From Micromonospora noduli (lineage in GTDB: Bacteria; Actinomycetota; Actinomycetes; Mycobacteriales; Micromonosporaceae), in assembly GCF_003264365.1 (NCBI RefSeq), contig NZ_PYAK01000023.1:37570-101569 (forward strand): a stretch of DNA of 64,000 nt, written 5' to 3'. This document shows positions 16,231 through 25,041 of this stretch, piece by piece; within the stretch, counting starts at the first letter, position 1; the number at the start of each line of letters is the position of its first letter. The notes beneath the pieces were generated by a model. That model saw only the letters and a program-made list of their open reading frames with translations, did not search any database and had not been told where the DNA came from. Both the position numbers and the translations under genes were made by a program.

Positions 16231-19200
16231 TTACTGCCAGGAACTCTGTTGGGTGTAGACGAGGTTGCCGGGGACCACAGTGCCGTTGGTGCTGTACTCG
16301 GTGTACGCCCAGAAGTCACCCTCGGCCAGCGGCTTGTTCGGCTTCAGCGTGAAGTTGAAGCCCTGACCGCGCTCCGAGGTGGAGGGCAGCGTGAGGGTGG
16401 CACCGGAATACGTGGCGTTACGGCCGATGATGGCGTGGCCCAGCTCGAAGTCGACGACGGGACCACCGGGGTACTGTGCGAACACGTACGCGGTGTAGCG
16501 CCCCGGCTCGGGCAGGAACTTGTACGCCTGCTCGGCACTGGTCCAGAACCTGTCACTGCTGTAGATGAGCTTGTCGCCCTTGTACAGGTAGAGATCAAGG
16601 TTCGTGTTCGGGTCGGCGGTGTTGGCCTCGACGACGATGCCGGCGGTGTTCGCCGGCACCGTGAAGTCGACCTTCTTCACTCCGGTGGCGCTCGGGTCGA
16701 ACACGCCCCCGTAGACGCCGGCCGGCATCGAGTACGACGTGCGCCGCATCGGGGTGTAGCCGGTGCTGCGACCGACGAGCGGGCCGGTGAAGCCCGGCTG
16801 GACCATGCCGAAGGCGCCGTTGGCCATCCGGGCGAACTCCTCGCCGTCGTCCGCGTACGGCCGGGCCGAGATGCCCCACGGACGGGCGGCGACCGGGATC
16901 CGGGCGCTGTGGGCCTTACCCTGCCAGGTGATTGACCCGGTCACGTACCGGTCCCAGGGCGCGCTGCCCCGACGCAGCGTGATGGTGACAGTCGCCGACT
17001 TGCCGGGCGCCAGGGTCACCGACGCCGGCGACACGGTGGCCTTCATGCCGGGCAGACCGGACACCGACGAACGGTAGGTCTCCCGCGCCTTGCCCACATT
17101 GGTCAGGGTGCGGGTGAGGGTCACCGGGCGGGTCCCGTCGTACTCGCGCAACGAGATGGCCGGCAGGTTGAGTTCCTTGCCGTCGGGCGCGGCCGTCTCG
17201 CTGAACTTGGTCAGCTCCGCCGCCGTGGGCTCGATGACCAGTCCCGGGTCGGTGGCCCGGGGCAGATTGATGAAGCCGCTGCCCTGGTCCAGGGGGTTGC
17301 TGGTGCCAACGGTGTCGGTGGCGGTGGTCCGCAACGCCGAGGCGACTCTGCCCGGCGACCAGTCCGGATGCGTGGCGCGCAGGACTGCTGCCGCGCCGGC
17401 AACGTACGGCGAGGCCATCGAGGTGCCGGAGTATGCGTCGTACTGTCGCCCGAAGTTGCCCGCCGGTGAGACCGCGGCGATGATGTCCGACCCCGGGGCG
17501 ACCAGGTCCGGCTTGAAGACGCCGTAGGTCACCTTGTCCGGGCCGGTGGAGGAGAAGTCCGCCACGCTCGGTATGCCCGGGACGCTGGAGCCGTCACCGC
17601 CGGTGCGCAACGACACGGTCGCGTCGGTGGGGTGGCGCATCAGGTAGTTGAACAGCGTGCCGGCCTGCTTCTCGGTCGGCAGGTAGACCACCGGGAAGTT
17701 GAAGATGGAGTTGATCCGGTAGTTGCCGACCGGGTCGAACACCACCATCGCCGCCCCGCCCTTGGCCTTGATCTCGGCGGCGGAGCCGAACATGTCGGAC
17801 AGCGCGCAGGCGACCACCTTGCCCTTGATCTTGGCAGGGTCGAGGCTGCCGGGTTCGCAGTAGACCGCGCCCAGATCCGGGGAGCCGGCCTGTTCACCGA
17901 AGACCAGCGGCCGTGCGTCACCGCCGGGCAGGGCGTCCAGCGAGCCGCCGACCAGCTTCGTGCCGTCGCCCAACTTCGCGGTGGCCTCGTCGAGCTTGGT
18001 CACCGCCGCGCCGACAGTGGTCACCCAGGGTGCCGCGTTGCTGATGGCCCCGCTCACGATGCCGGTGTTTCCCGCCGAGGCCGCCACGAAGATCCCGGCC
18101 AGGGTGGCGTTGAGGAAGGCGATGCCGATGGGGGTGTTGGCCTCCCAGTCGCCGAGCTGCGAGCCGATCGAGAAGTTCAGCACCTGCACGCCGTCGGCGA
18201 CGGCCGCGTCGATGCCGGCGATGATGTCGGCGTCGTAGCCCATGCCGCCCCAGAGCACCTTGTAGACGGCGATCTGGGCGTCCGGTGCCACCCCGGAGAC
18301 GGGACCGAAGCGGCGACCGTCGATCGTGACGTTCGAGATCGGCAGGCCGGCCGCCGTGGAGGCGGTGTGGGTGCCGTGCCCGGCCGCGTCGCGGGGGGAC
18401 AGGAACTCGCCCTCGGGCACCGAACCACCGCCGGCGAGCCACGAGTCGGCGAAGTAGCGGGCACCGACGATTTTGCCGTTGCAGTGCTCGGCCACGAAGG
18501 CGACGCCGGTCTGGCAAGTGCCGTGCCAGGTCGCGGGGGCGGGCATCTTCTTGGCGAACGACGCGCTCTCCGGCCAGATGCCGGTGTCCAGGACGCCGAT
18601 CACCATGCCCGCGCCCGTGCCGGGGCCGGGCTTGGCCGGCCGGCCGGAGCGGTCCGTCGGCGCCGACTGGTCCGCGCCACCGGGGGTGGCGGGCGTCGGG
18701 TTGGCCTCGGTCGGCGTGGTCGCGGCGGGCGGCGCCGAGGGGGTGCCGAGGGCCCGCGAGGCGGTCACGGCGCGGACGCGCTTGTCCGCCCGCAACGTGC
18801 TCACCTGCTGGGCGGTCAACTTCGCCGAGAACCCGTTGAAGGCGGCGGTGTAGACGGCGTTGACAGTGACCCCGGCCGCGGCGGCGACGGCCCCCCGCTG
18901 CGTGTCGAGGTGCCGGCGGTACGCCTGCGACGGCGTCGACGTCACGTCCAGCCGGTTACCCGCCGCCGGGCGGGTCCGCGCCAGACCGGACACCCCACCG
19001 GTGTACGTGGTCAACGGGTCCTCGGCCAACTCGACGACGTACATGCCGGAGCCGGTCTCGTCGACGGCTGCCTTCGGGGTGGCCGCACGGTTGCCGCCGG
19101 GTCGGCGGTCGGCCCCGTCGGTCAGGGTGACCTTCCGGTCGGACCCGGCGGTGAAGTAGCCGGTGCCACTGCCGTTGCCCGACGACCCGGCGGGTGCCGC

Positions 19201-19302
19201 CGACGCCGTTCCCGCTACACCGGTGGTACCGGTGATCAGGGCGACGACCAGCGTAGGTATCGCCAGTCTTCGCAGCCTGTTTCCGCTCGTGCCTGTAGCC
19301 AC
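16231..19302 (-). CDS. Secreted subtilisin-like serine protease (S8) with PA insert and C-terminal domains
   Basis: A 1023-residue exported protease. Residues 1-36 are a Sec signal (basic, hydrophobic, ASAAPA cleavage region). An I9-type propeptide follows (YVVELAEDP to KLTAQQVSTLRADKRV). The S8 domain has Asp in VLDTGIWPES (about residue 237), His in GHGTHTAS (about 311) and Ser in GTSMASPYVAGAAAVL (about 628). A protease-associated insert lies between His and Ser (VYCEPGSLDPAKIKGKVVAC). The C-terminal 350 residues are Fn3-like and beta-sandwich modules (LTRTLTNVGKARETY). It degrades extracellular protein. GTG 19302 has AAAGGAG four bases upstream. A CebR-like palindrome lies 57 bases upstream, hinting at coupling to carbohydrate status. 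Confidence 0.9.
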   Translation of the reverse strand: MATGTSGNRLRRLAIPTLVVALITGTTGVAGTASAAPAGSSGNGSGTGYFTAGSDRKVTLTDGADRRPGGNRAATPKAAVDETGSGMYVVELAEDPLTTYTGGVSGLARTRPAAGNRLDVTSTPSQAYRRHLDTQRGAVAAAAGVTVNAVYTAAFNGFSAKLTAQQVSTLRADKRVRAVTASRALGTPSAPPAATTPTEANPTPATPGGADQSAPTDRSGRPAKPGPGTGAGMVIGVLDTGIWPESASFAKKMPAPATWHGTCQTGVAFVAEHCNGKIVGARYFADSWLAGGGSVPEGEFLSPRDAAGHGTHTASTAAGLPISNVTIDGRRFGPVSGVAPDAQIAVYKVLWGGMGYDADIIAGIDAAVADGVQVLNFSIGSQLGDWEANTPIGIAFLNATLAGIFVAASAGNTGIVSGAISNAAPWVTTVGAAVTKLDEATAKLGDGTKLVGGSLDALPGGDARPLVFGEQAGSPDLGAVYCEPGSLDPAKIKGKVVACALSDMFGSAAEIKAKGGAAMVVFDPVGNYRINSIFNFPVVYLPTEKQAGTLFNYLMRHPTDATVSLRTGGDGSSVPGIPSVADFSSTGPDKVTYGVFKPDLVAPGSDIIAAVSPAGNFGRQYDAYSGTSMASPYVAGAAAVLRATHPDWSPGRVASALRTTATDTVGTSNPLDQGSGFINLPRATDPGLVIEPTAAELTKFSETAAPDGKELNLPAISLREYDGTRPVTLTRTLTNVGKARETYRSSVSGLPGMKATVSPASVTLAPGKSATVTITLRRGSAPWDRYVTGSITWQGKAHSARIPVAARPWGISARPYADDGEEFARMANGAFGMVQPGFTGPLVGRSTGYTPMRRTSYSMPAGVYGGVFDPSATGVKKVDFTVPANTAGIVVEANTADPNTNLDLYLYKGDKLIYSSDRFWTSAEQAYKFLPEPGRYTAYVFAQYPGGPVVDFELGHAIIGRNATYSGATLTLPSTSERGQGFNFTLKPNKPLAEGDFWAYTEYSTNGTVVPGNLVYTQQSSWQ

Positions 19303-19358
19303 GAGGCTCCTTTCGGTTGCTCCCTTGTGGAGCGTTTCTCATTGATCGCGACCCGCAC

Positions 19359-19372
19359 TGGGAGCGCTCCCC
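19359..19372. promoter_or_regulatory. CebR-like LacI-family operator upstream of the subtilase gene
   Basis: TGGGAGCGCTCCCC contains the 12-bp perfect palindrome GGGAGCGCTCCC and differs at one position from the TGGGAGCGCTCCCA box recognised by Streptomyces CebR, the cello-oligosaccharide repressor. It lies 57 bases upstream of the GTG at 19302. Confidence 0.6.
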
Positions 19373-19569
19373 CACCCAAGTCCACGACGGTTAATCGAAG
19401 ATTTGCGCGGTGTTACGGATCACTGGTGCGTATAAGATCACAACGCCTCGGCGATGCGGCCCAGCCCCACGAGTCGGCTCCGCCACCGCTGAGCGCATCG
19501 GTCAGCCGCAGGCCGCGTGATCATCTAGTATCAGCGGCCACCTGGCGTACGACATGGGGGTTCGGTGGC

Positions 19570-20529
19570 ATGTGGTCATTCATCAAGCGGTCAAAGGCCC
19601 CGGTACTGGACCCGACCTATGGTGACCCGCACCGGAAGGCCCTGATCCGGGCGTTGGAGAAGCGCAGGTGGAAGTTCGCCCGGGAACTGCTCACCATGGC
19701 CGCCGATCCGGACGAGATGGCCTTCCTCATGGAGGCGGTCGGCGGGGTCGACGGGATCCAGGACTGGATCGGCGACTGGATCGACGCCGAGCCCGAGTCG
19801 ACGCTGCCCGTGCTGGTCGCCGGTTGTCACGCGGTGCACTGGGCGTGGGAGGCACGTGGCGGCAAGCGGGCCAAGTACACCGCCGCTGCCCAGTTCAAGG
19901 CGTTCCACGAGCGGTTGCAGTACGCCGAAGCGTTGTTGGAGAAGGTGCTCGCCCAGGAACCCGACAACGTCACCGCACGAGCCTGGCTGGTCACCAGCGC
20001 CCGGGGCCTGGGCATCGGAGCGGCGGAGGCTCAACAGCGCTTCGAGGCGGTGACGCGACTCCACCCGGGGCACGTGGTCGCGCACGAGCAGCGGTTGCAG
20101 TATCTGTGTAAGAAGTGGTCCGGCAGCCACGAGGAGATGTTCGACTTCGCACGGAGCGCCGCCGCGGCGGCCGGGCCCAACAGCCTCCTGCACGAACTGG
20201 TGGCCGTTGCCCACTTCGAGAGGTGGGAGGCCACCGACGTAGAAGAGGGCAACGCGTACTTCAACTCGGACGAGGTCCGCGCCGAGCTTCTCACCGCCGC
20301 CGAAAACTCGATCTTCCACCCGGATTACATTCCCGCCGGTCCCGGCTGGGCGCCACGGCTGGCGATCTTCGCGCTGACCTTCGAACTGGCCGAGGAGTTC
20401 GACGCGGCCGCGCACGTGTTCGCGTTGCTCGACGGGATGGTCACCGAGTGGCCGTGGTCGGTCCTCGGCGACCCGGTCGAGAAGTTCACCGTCTCCCGGG
20501 ACTGGGTGGCCACCAACCGGAGCGCCTAG
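19570..20529 (+). CDS. Hypothetical helical-repeat (TPR-like) protein
   Basis: A 319-residue, largely alpha-helical cytoplasmic protein starting MWSFIKRSKAPVLDPTYGDP. It contains helix pairs such as AQFKAFHERLQYAEALLEKVL followed by QEPDNVTARAWLVTSARGLGI, and ARSAAAAAGPNSLLHELVAVAHFERW, the spacing and A/L/Y pattern of degenerate tetratricopeptide repeats. SIFHPDYIPAGPGWAPRLAIFALTFELAEEFDAA is another repeat-like pair. Proteins of this kind occur next to other hypothetical genes in actinobacteria; no enzyme motif is present. The gene is divergent from the subtilase gene. TAGTAT at 19526-19531 could be its -10. A short hairpin follows the stop codon. Confidence 0.7.
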   Translation: MWSFIKRSKAPVLDPTYGDPHRKALIRALEKRRWKFARELLTMAADPDEMAFLMEAVGGVDGIQDWIGDWIDAEPESTLPVLVAGCHAVHWAWEARGGKRAKYTAAAQFKAFHERLQYAEALLEKVLAQEPDNVTARAWLVTSARGLGIGAAEAQQRFEAVTRLHPGHVVAHEQRLQYLCKKWSGSHEEMFDFARSAAAAAGPNSLLHELVAVAHFERWEATDVEEGNAYFNSDEVRAELLTAAENSIFHPDYIPAGPGWAPRLAIFALTFELAEEFDAAAHVFALLDGMVTEWPWSVLGDPVEKFTVSRDWVATNRSA

Positions 20530-20533
20530 ACGA

Positions 20534-20556
20534 GTAAGCCTCACTCTGGGGCTTAC
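20534..20556 (+). terminator. Short hairpin after the TPR-like gene
   Basis: GTAAGCC (20534-20540) pairs perfectly with GGCTTAC (20550-20556), with a nine-base loop, starting four bases after the stop codon. The stem is short, so the call is modest. Confidence 0.45.
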
Positions 20557-20623
20557 GGCTGTCCTGATCGCCTACGACCTCCAGCATGCGCGTTGGCTGG
20601 CCCCGGCATGTCGATGTGCTGTT

Positions 20624-20671
20624 GAGCCCCATACCTCAGAGTCATATTCATACCTCTGAGGTATACCGCTC
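20624..20671. repeat. 48-bp palindromic repeat, copy B
   Basis: Contains a perfect 11-base inverted repeat, ATACCTCAGAG (20631-20641) and CTCTGAGGTAT (20654-20664), with a 12-base loop, and ends in GAGGTATACCGCTC like copy A. It aligns gap-free with the reverse complement of 4655-4702. It lies between two convergent genes. Confidence 0.8.
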
Positions 20672-20732
20672 AATACCGCATCCGCCCCGACGGACGCGAC
20701 CGACGGTCATCGCCGCCCGCGCGTCAGCCAGG

Positions 20733-21911
20733 TCAGGACTTACTCGTCCAGGTCGCGTCGCCGAGGCGCCGCCAGAGCACAGTGCACGCCGCGGCCAGGG
20801 CCAGCCCGAGCAGCGGGGCGACACCCACTCCGGCGAGCGTGCAGGCCACCGCGAGCAGCGCCGGCGGCATCCAGCACCAGGCGGGCACGGTACGCGGGAC
20901 ACGACCGCGCCGACGGGCCGCCGCTTCCACGGCCATCGGCACCACCAGCACCGGCAACGCGGCGGCCAGCAGGGTCAGCCAGGGCAGCACCAGCCGGTCG
21001 AACCGCGCCACCGCCAGCATCCCGCCGAGCACCGCGACGAGCAGCATCGCCGCCCGCGCCGGCAGGCGGGGAGCCAGGCCACGCAGCGCCAGGGAACCGG
21101 AGTACGTGGTGGTCAGCGCCGCCGCGAACACCGCCACCGCGACGAACAGATTCGCGTACGCGGCCAGCCCCGAGCCGGCGGCGAGCAGCGCGACGACGTC
21201 GGCCGAGCCGGTCCGCAACCACAGGCCGGCCCCGGCGAGCACCCCGAGCAGTGCCGGCCCGATCAGCAGCCCCACGCACCAGGCCAGGTCCCGCCTTCGG
21301 GAAAGGCCCACGCTGAAGTCCGGTGCGCGCAGCGCGAACACGGCCGCGTACCCGATCAGCGCGGCGGCGTCGGCGAGCCCGCCGCCGGCGAGGCGGACCG
21401 GCGCACCGGGTGGTGGAAGCGCCGTCAGGCACCAGCCGACCAGCACCACCGCGCTGAGCGTGGTGACCACCGCGACCCGGTTGCCGAGCCGGGCCGGCGC
21501 CCAGGACACGGCGAGGACCGCCACCTCCAGCAGCACCGGCCCGGCCCAGCCCGGCAGGTGGGTCAGCGCGGCCAGCGAGGCGCCGCCGAGCCCGACGTTG
21601 AACCCGTTCCAACCGACCATCGACACGGCCAGCACCGCCGCCAGCAGCAGCCGCGAGGTGTCCCCCAGGTACGCGGGCAGCACCGCGGTCAACGTCCCGC
21701 CGTCGCCGAGCGGTCGGCGCAGCCCGATCCGGCCCTGCCCCCAGAGCAGGGCCGCCATCAGCACCCCGCCGACCAGCAGCCCGGCCACCGGCACCGCGCC
21801 GCCGTGTCGGGCGGCCATCGCCGCGCCGAGCACCAGCGTGGCGGGTGCGGTGCCGATCCCCAACCAGGCGCCGACCGCCGCCGGCCACCGCCGTTCGGGG
21901 ACGTCAGGCAA
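20733..21911 (-). CDS. Polytopic permease, NCS1/APC-superfamily-like
   Basis: A 392-residue integral membrane protein with about twelve hydrophobic segments. WPAAVGAWLGIGTAPATLVLGA near the start, SMVGWNGFNVGLGGASLAA and the half-broken helix pattern resemble NCS1 nucleobase/allantoin-type secondary transporters of the APC superfamily; the subfamily is uncertain. The start is inferred as TTG at 21911, eight bases before the upstream gene's end, because the upstream part of the frame is not protein-like and overlap is the rule in this operon. It is the last gene of the minus-strand catabolic cluster and probably imports the same or a related compound as the ABC system. The C-terminus (RRLGDATWTSKS) is cytoplasmic and basic. 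Confidence 0.6.
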   Translation of the reverse strand: MPDVPERRWPAAVGAWLGIGTAPATLVLGAAMAARHGGAVPVAGLLVGGVLMAALLWGQGRIGLRRPLGDGGTLTAVLPAYLGDTSRLLLAAVLAVSMVGWNGFNVGLGGASLAALTHLPGWAGPVLLEVAVLAVSWAPARLGNRVAVVTTLSAVVLVGWCLTALPPPGAPVRLAGGGLADAAALIGYAAVFALRAPDFSVGLSRRRDLAWCVGLLIGPALLGVLAGAGLWLRTGSADVVALLAAGSGLAAYANLFVAVAVFAAALTTTYSGSLALRGLAPRLPARAAMLLVAVLGGMLAVARFDRLVLPWLTLLAAALPVLVVPMAVEAAARRRGRVPRTVPAWCWMPPALLAVACTLAGVGVAPLLGLALAAACTVLWRRLGDATWTSKS

Positions 21912-22707
21912 CGTGGCGCAGGTAGCCGGCGATCGCCGCGTCGAGCACCTCCGCGCCCGGACGCGCCCACACCTCGGCGGAGAAGACCTCCACCTCGATC
22001 GGCCCGACGTAGCCGGCCGCGTCCACCGCCTCGCGCAGCCGACGCAGCTCGATGCAGCCGTCACCGGGCAACGCCCGGCCGAGCAGCACCCCCTCCGGCA
22101 GCGGGGTCACCCAGTCGCAGACCTGGAACGCGGCGATCCGGGCGGCGGCCCGCGCGATCTGCGCGTACACCGTGTCGTCCCACCAGACGTGGTAGGCGTC
22201 CACGACCACGCCGACCACCGCCGGGTCGAACCGCTCGGCGATGTCCAGCGCCTGGCCGAGGGTGGCGATCACGCACCGGTCGGCGGCGAACATCGGGTGC
22301 AGCGGCTCGATGGCCAGCCGTACCCCGGCGGCCTCGGCGTGCGGGGCCAGCTCGCCGATGGCGTCGGCGACCCGACGTCGCGCGCCGTCGACGTCCCGGC
22401 TGCCGGCCGGCAGCCCACCGGAGACCAGCACCAGCTCCGGGGCGCCGAGGGCGGCGGCCTCCTCGATGGCCCGCAGGTTCTCGGCGCGCCAGCCGTCGGC
22501 GGAGAAGAACCCGCCCCGGCACAGCGACGTGACGGCGAGGCCGGCGTCGCGAACCAGTTTCGCCGAGCGGGCCAACCCGTACTCGGCCACCGGCTCCCGC
22601 CACAGGCCGATGCCCGGCACACCGGCCGCCACGCAACCGGCCACCACCTCGGGCAGCGGCCAGCGCTGGGCGGTCGCCTGGTTGAACGAGAACCGCGCGA
22701 GGCTCAC
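21904..22707 (-). CDS. Sugar phosphate isomerase/epimerase-like TIM barrel (xylose-isomerase-like)
   Basis: A 267-residue AP-endonuclease-2/xylose-isomerase-like TIM barrel. VAGCVAAGVPGIGLWREPV, ELVLVSGGLPAGSRD, VRLAIEPLHP (metal-binding Glu and His), VGVVVDAYHVWWDD (Asp, His) and IEVEVFSAEVWARP (Glu) are the conserved strand ends holding a divalent metal. Such enzymes interconvert keto and aldo sugars, inositol derivatives or hydroxypyruvate. The GTG start overlaps the stop of the DUF993 gene (GTGA), showing translational coupling. Together with a Gfo/Idh dehydrogenase and an aldolase-like protein it suggests a short oxidise-isomerise-cleave route for a sugar or polyol. The substrate is not identified. 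Confidence 0.8.
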   Translation of the reverse strand: MSLARFSFNQATAQRWPLPEVVAGCVAAGVPGIGLWREPVAEYGLARSAKLVRDAGLAVTSLCRGGFFSADGWRAENLRAIEEAAALGAPELVLVSGGLPAGSRDVDGARRRVADAIGELAPHAEAAGVRLAIEPLHPMFAADRCVIATLGQALDIAERFDPAVVGVVVDAYHVWWDDTVYAQIARAAARIAAFQVCDWVTPLPEGVLLGRALPGDGCIELRRLREAVDAAGYVGPIEVEVFSAEVWARPGAEVLDAAIAGYLRHVA

Positions 22708-23855
22708 TGCTCCACCCCCGCGACGGTGAAGAAGGCCCGGGCGCGGGCTGCGGCCAGGTCGGCGTCGGGCAGCAGCCCGGCCGCATCGGCCAGGGTGAGC
22801 AGCGTGGCCAGGTGCGCCGGAGACCGGCCGGACTGCGCGCCGGCGACCATCGTGAAATGGTCCTGGTGCCCGGCCAACCAGGCCAGGAACACGATCCCCG
22901 TCTTGTAGTGCCAGGTCGGCACCGCGAACAGGTGCCGGGCCAGCGGCACTGTGGGCCCGAAGATCTCGTCGTACGCCGTCAGGTCCCCCCGGTCCAGGGC
23001 GGCCAGCGCGGCGGCGGCGGCCGGCGCGATGGCCGCGAACACCCCGAGCAGCGCGTCGGAGTGACCCACCTCGTCACCGCGGATCAGCTCTGGGTAGTGG
23101 AAGTCGTCACCGGTGTAGAGGCGTACCCCGGCCGGCAGGCGGCGACGCAACGCGACCTCCCGGTCGGCGTCCAACAGCGACACCTTGATGCCGTCCACTT
23201 TGGACAGGTGCGCCTTGATCAGCTCGATCACCGTGTCGGCGGCCAGGTCCAGGTCCACAGCACCCCAGTAGCCGGTCAACGCCGGGTCGAACATCGGACC
23301 CAACCAGTGCAGCACCACCGGTTCGTCGGCGGCGCTCAGCAGCTCGTCGTACACCCGCAGGTAGTCCTCAGGGCCGCGCGCGGCGGCGGCCAGGTGCCGG
23401 CTGCACATCAGCACCGGCCGGGCACCGGCGGCGCGGACGTCGTCGAGCTGCTCGGCGTACGCGGCGGTGACCGCCGCCAGGGTGGCCGGGCCGACCGGCA
23501 GCTGGTCGGTGCCGACCCCGGCGACGATCCGCCCGTCGACCGCGCGGGCCTCGGCGGCGCTGCGCCGGATCAGCTCACGGGTGGCCGGATAGTCGAGCCC
23601 CATCCCCCGCTGGGCGGTGTCCATCGCCTCGGCGACCCCCAGCCCGTACGACCAGAGATGCCGCCGGAAGGCGAGGGTGGTATCCCAGTCCACTGCGGCC
23701 GGGGCACCCGGCACGTTCTCCGCGCCCGGGTCGGCGACCACGTGCGCGGCGGCGTACGCGATCCGGCTGGTCGCCGGCGCGTCCGGTCGGGCGAAGCCGC
23801 CACCCCCGGTGAGCCGATGCCGTCGCCCGCCCGGCAGCACCACCTCGGCGGTCAT
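22704..23855 (-). CDS. DUF993 family protein, dihydrodipicolinate-synthase-like TIM barrel
   Basis: A 383-residue protein starting MTAEVVLPGGRRHRLTGGGG with SRIAYAAAHVVADP, IVAGVGTDQL, RPVLMCSRHLAAAARGPEDYL, EPVVLHWLGPMFDPALTGYWG, VDGIKVSLLDAD and RLYTGDDFHYPELIRGD. This matches DUF993, a family related to DapA/NanA class I aldolases; the Lys in DGIKVSLL fits a Schiff-base position. DUF993 genes are regularly seen beside Gfo/Idh/MocA and xylose-isomerase-like genes in actinobacteria, but no reaction is firmly established as far as I know. A retro-aldol cleavage of an oxidised sugar is my inference. The ATG overlaps the stop of the dehydrogenase gene (ATGA). Confidence 0.75.
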   Translation of the reverse strand: MTAEVVLPGGRRHRLTGGGGFARPDAPATSRIAYAAAHVVADPGAENVPGAPAAVDWDTTLAFRRHLWSYGLGVAEAMDTAQRGMGLDYPATRELIRRSAAEARAVDGRIVAGVGTDQLPVGPATLAAVTAAYAEQLDDVRAAGARPVLMCSRHLAAAARGPEDYLRVYDELLSAADEPVVLHWLGPMFDPALTGYWGAVDLDLAADTVIELIKAHLSKVDGIKVSLLDADREVALRRRLPAGVRLYTGDDFHYPELIRGDEVGHSDALLGVFAAIAPAAAAALAALDRGDLTAYDEIFGPTVPLARHLFAVPTWHYKTGIVFLAWLAGHQDHFTMVAGAQSGRSPAHLATLLTLADAAGLLPDADLAAARARAFFTVAGVEQ

Positions 23856-25003
23856 GAGCGCAGCTCCGGCACCTCGATGCGACCGCCCTCGCGGGCCGAG
23901 CGCAGCCCCAGTTCGGCGAGCTGCACGCCGCGCGCGCCGGCCAGGAAGTCCCACCGGAACGGCTCACCGGCCACCACGTGCCGCAGGTACGCCTCCCACT
24001 GCACCTTGAAGCCGTTGTCGAACTCCTCGTTGTCGGGCACCTCGGCCCACTGGGCGCGGAAGTCCTCGGTGGCCGGCAGGTCCGGGTTCCACACCGGCTT
24101 CGGGGTGACCGCCCGGTGCTGCACCCGGCAGTTGCGCAGACCGGCGATCGCGCTGCCCTCCGTGCCGTCGACCTGGAACTCCACCAGCTCGTCGCGGTAC
24201 ACCCGCACGGCCCAGGAGGAGTTGATCTGCGCGATCACCCCGCTGTCGAGTTCGAAGGTGGCGTACGCGGCGTCGTCGGCGGTGGCGGCATACGGGTGAC
24301 CGGCCTCGTCGACCCGTTCGGGCACGTGGGTGGCTGTCACACAGGAGACGGCAGTGACCCGGCCGAACAGCTCCTCCAGCACGTAGTGCCAGTGCGGGAA
24401 CATGTCGACCACGATGCCGCCGCCGTCCTCGGTGCGGTAGTTCCACGACGGCCGCTGAGCGGGCTGCCAGTCGCCCTCGAAGACCCAGTACCCGAACTCG
24501 CCGCGCACCGAGAGGATCCGGCCGAAGAAGCCACCGTCGATGAGGCGCTTGAGCTTGCGCAGACCGGGCAGGAAGAGCTTGTCCTGCACGACACCGGTGC
24601 GTACGCCGGCCGCGTCCGCCGCCCGGGCCAGGTCGAGGGCCGCCGCGGTGTCCTCGGCCAGCGGCTTCTCCGTGTAGATGTGCTTGCCGGCCTCGATGGC
24701 CTGCCGGATCGCCTTCTCCCGTTGCTGGGTGACCTGCGCGTCGAAGTAGATCTCGACGTCGTCGCGGGCCAGCGCCGAGGTCAGGTCGGTGGTCCAGTCG
24801 GTCAGCCCGTGCCGCTCGGCGAGCTCCCGGAGCTTCGTCTCGTTACGCCCGACCAGGACCGGTTCCGGCCAGATGGTCGTGCCGTCGGCAAGCGCCACAC
24901 CACCGGATTCGCGGATGGCCAGCAGCGACCGGACGAGATGCTGCCGGTAGCCCATCCGTCCGGTCACGCCGTTGACGATGATGCCGATCGACCTGCGGGT
25001 CAT
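23852..25003 (-). CDS. Gfo/Idh/MocA-family oxidoreductase
   Basis: A 383-residue NAD(P)-dependent dehydrogenase. MTRRSIGIIVNGVTGRMGYR carries a GVTGRMG nucleotide-binding turn at about residues 12-18, DVEIYFDAQVTQQREKAIRQ leads into GKHIYTEKPLAEDTAAALD with the family's E-K-P motif (Lys at about 112), and the C-terminal alpha/beta domain holds GGGIVVDMFPHWHYVLEELFG, the H-x-x-x position used in catalysis. Relatives oxidise sugars, inositols and amino-sugars. GAAGGA lies five bases before ATG 25003. It starts the enzyme part of the operon, 38 bases after the ABC ATPase gene. It probably performs the first oxidation of the imported compound. Confidence 0.85.
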   Translation of the reverse strand: MTRRSIGIIVNGVTGRMGYRQHLVRSLLAIRESGGVALADGTTIWPEPVLVGRNETKLRELAERHGLTDWTTDLTSALARDDVEIYFDAQVTQQREKAIRQAIEAGKHIYTEKPLAEDTAAALDLARAADAAGVRTGVVQDKLFLPGLRKLKRLIDGGFFGRILSVRGEFGYWVFEGDWQPAQRPSWNYRTEDGGGIVVDMFPHWHYVLEELFGRVTAVSCVTATHVPERVDEAGHPYAATADDAAYATFELDSGVIAQINSSWAVRVYRDELVEFQVDGTEGSAIAGLRNCRVQHRAVTPKPVWNPDLPATEDFRAQWAEVPDNEEFDNGFKVQWEAYLRHVVAGEPFRWDFLAGARGVQLAELGLRSAREGGRIEVPELRS

Positions 25004-25041
25004 GGTGTTCCTTCCGTCGTGCTGGTCGTGCCGATCCGCGC

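Noticed and set aside
17632..19500. Long plus-strand open frame opposite the subtilase gene
   Set aside because: It is a GC-skew shadow of the minus-strand protease: the translation is Arg/Gly/His-rich and has no family motif, while the minus strand has signal peptide and catalytic triad. Only the last part from 19570 is a real gene.
20586..22908. Plus-strand frames opposite the permease and TIM-barrel genes
   Set aside because: Repetitive His/Gln/Arg-rich translations typical of antisense GC-rich frames; the minus-strand genes overlap each other by ATGA/GTGA and have family motifs.
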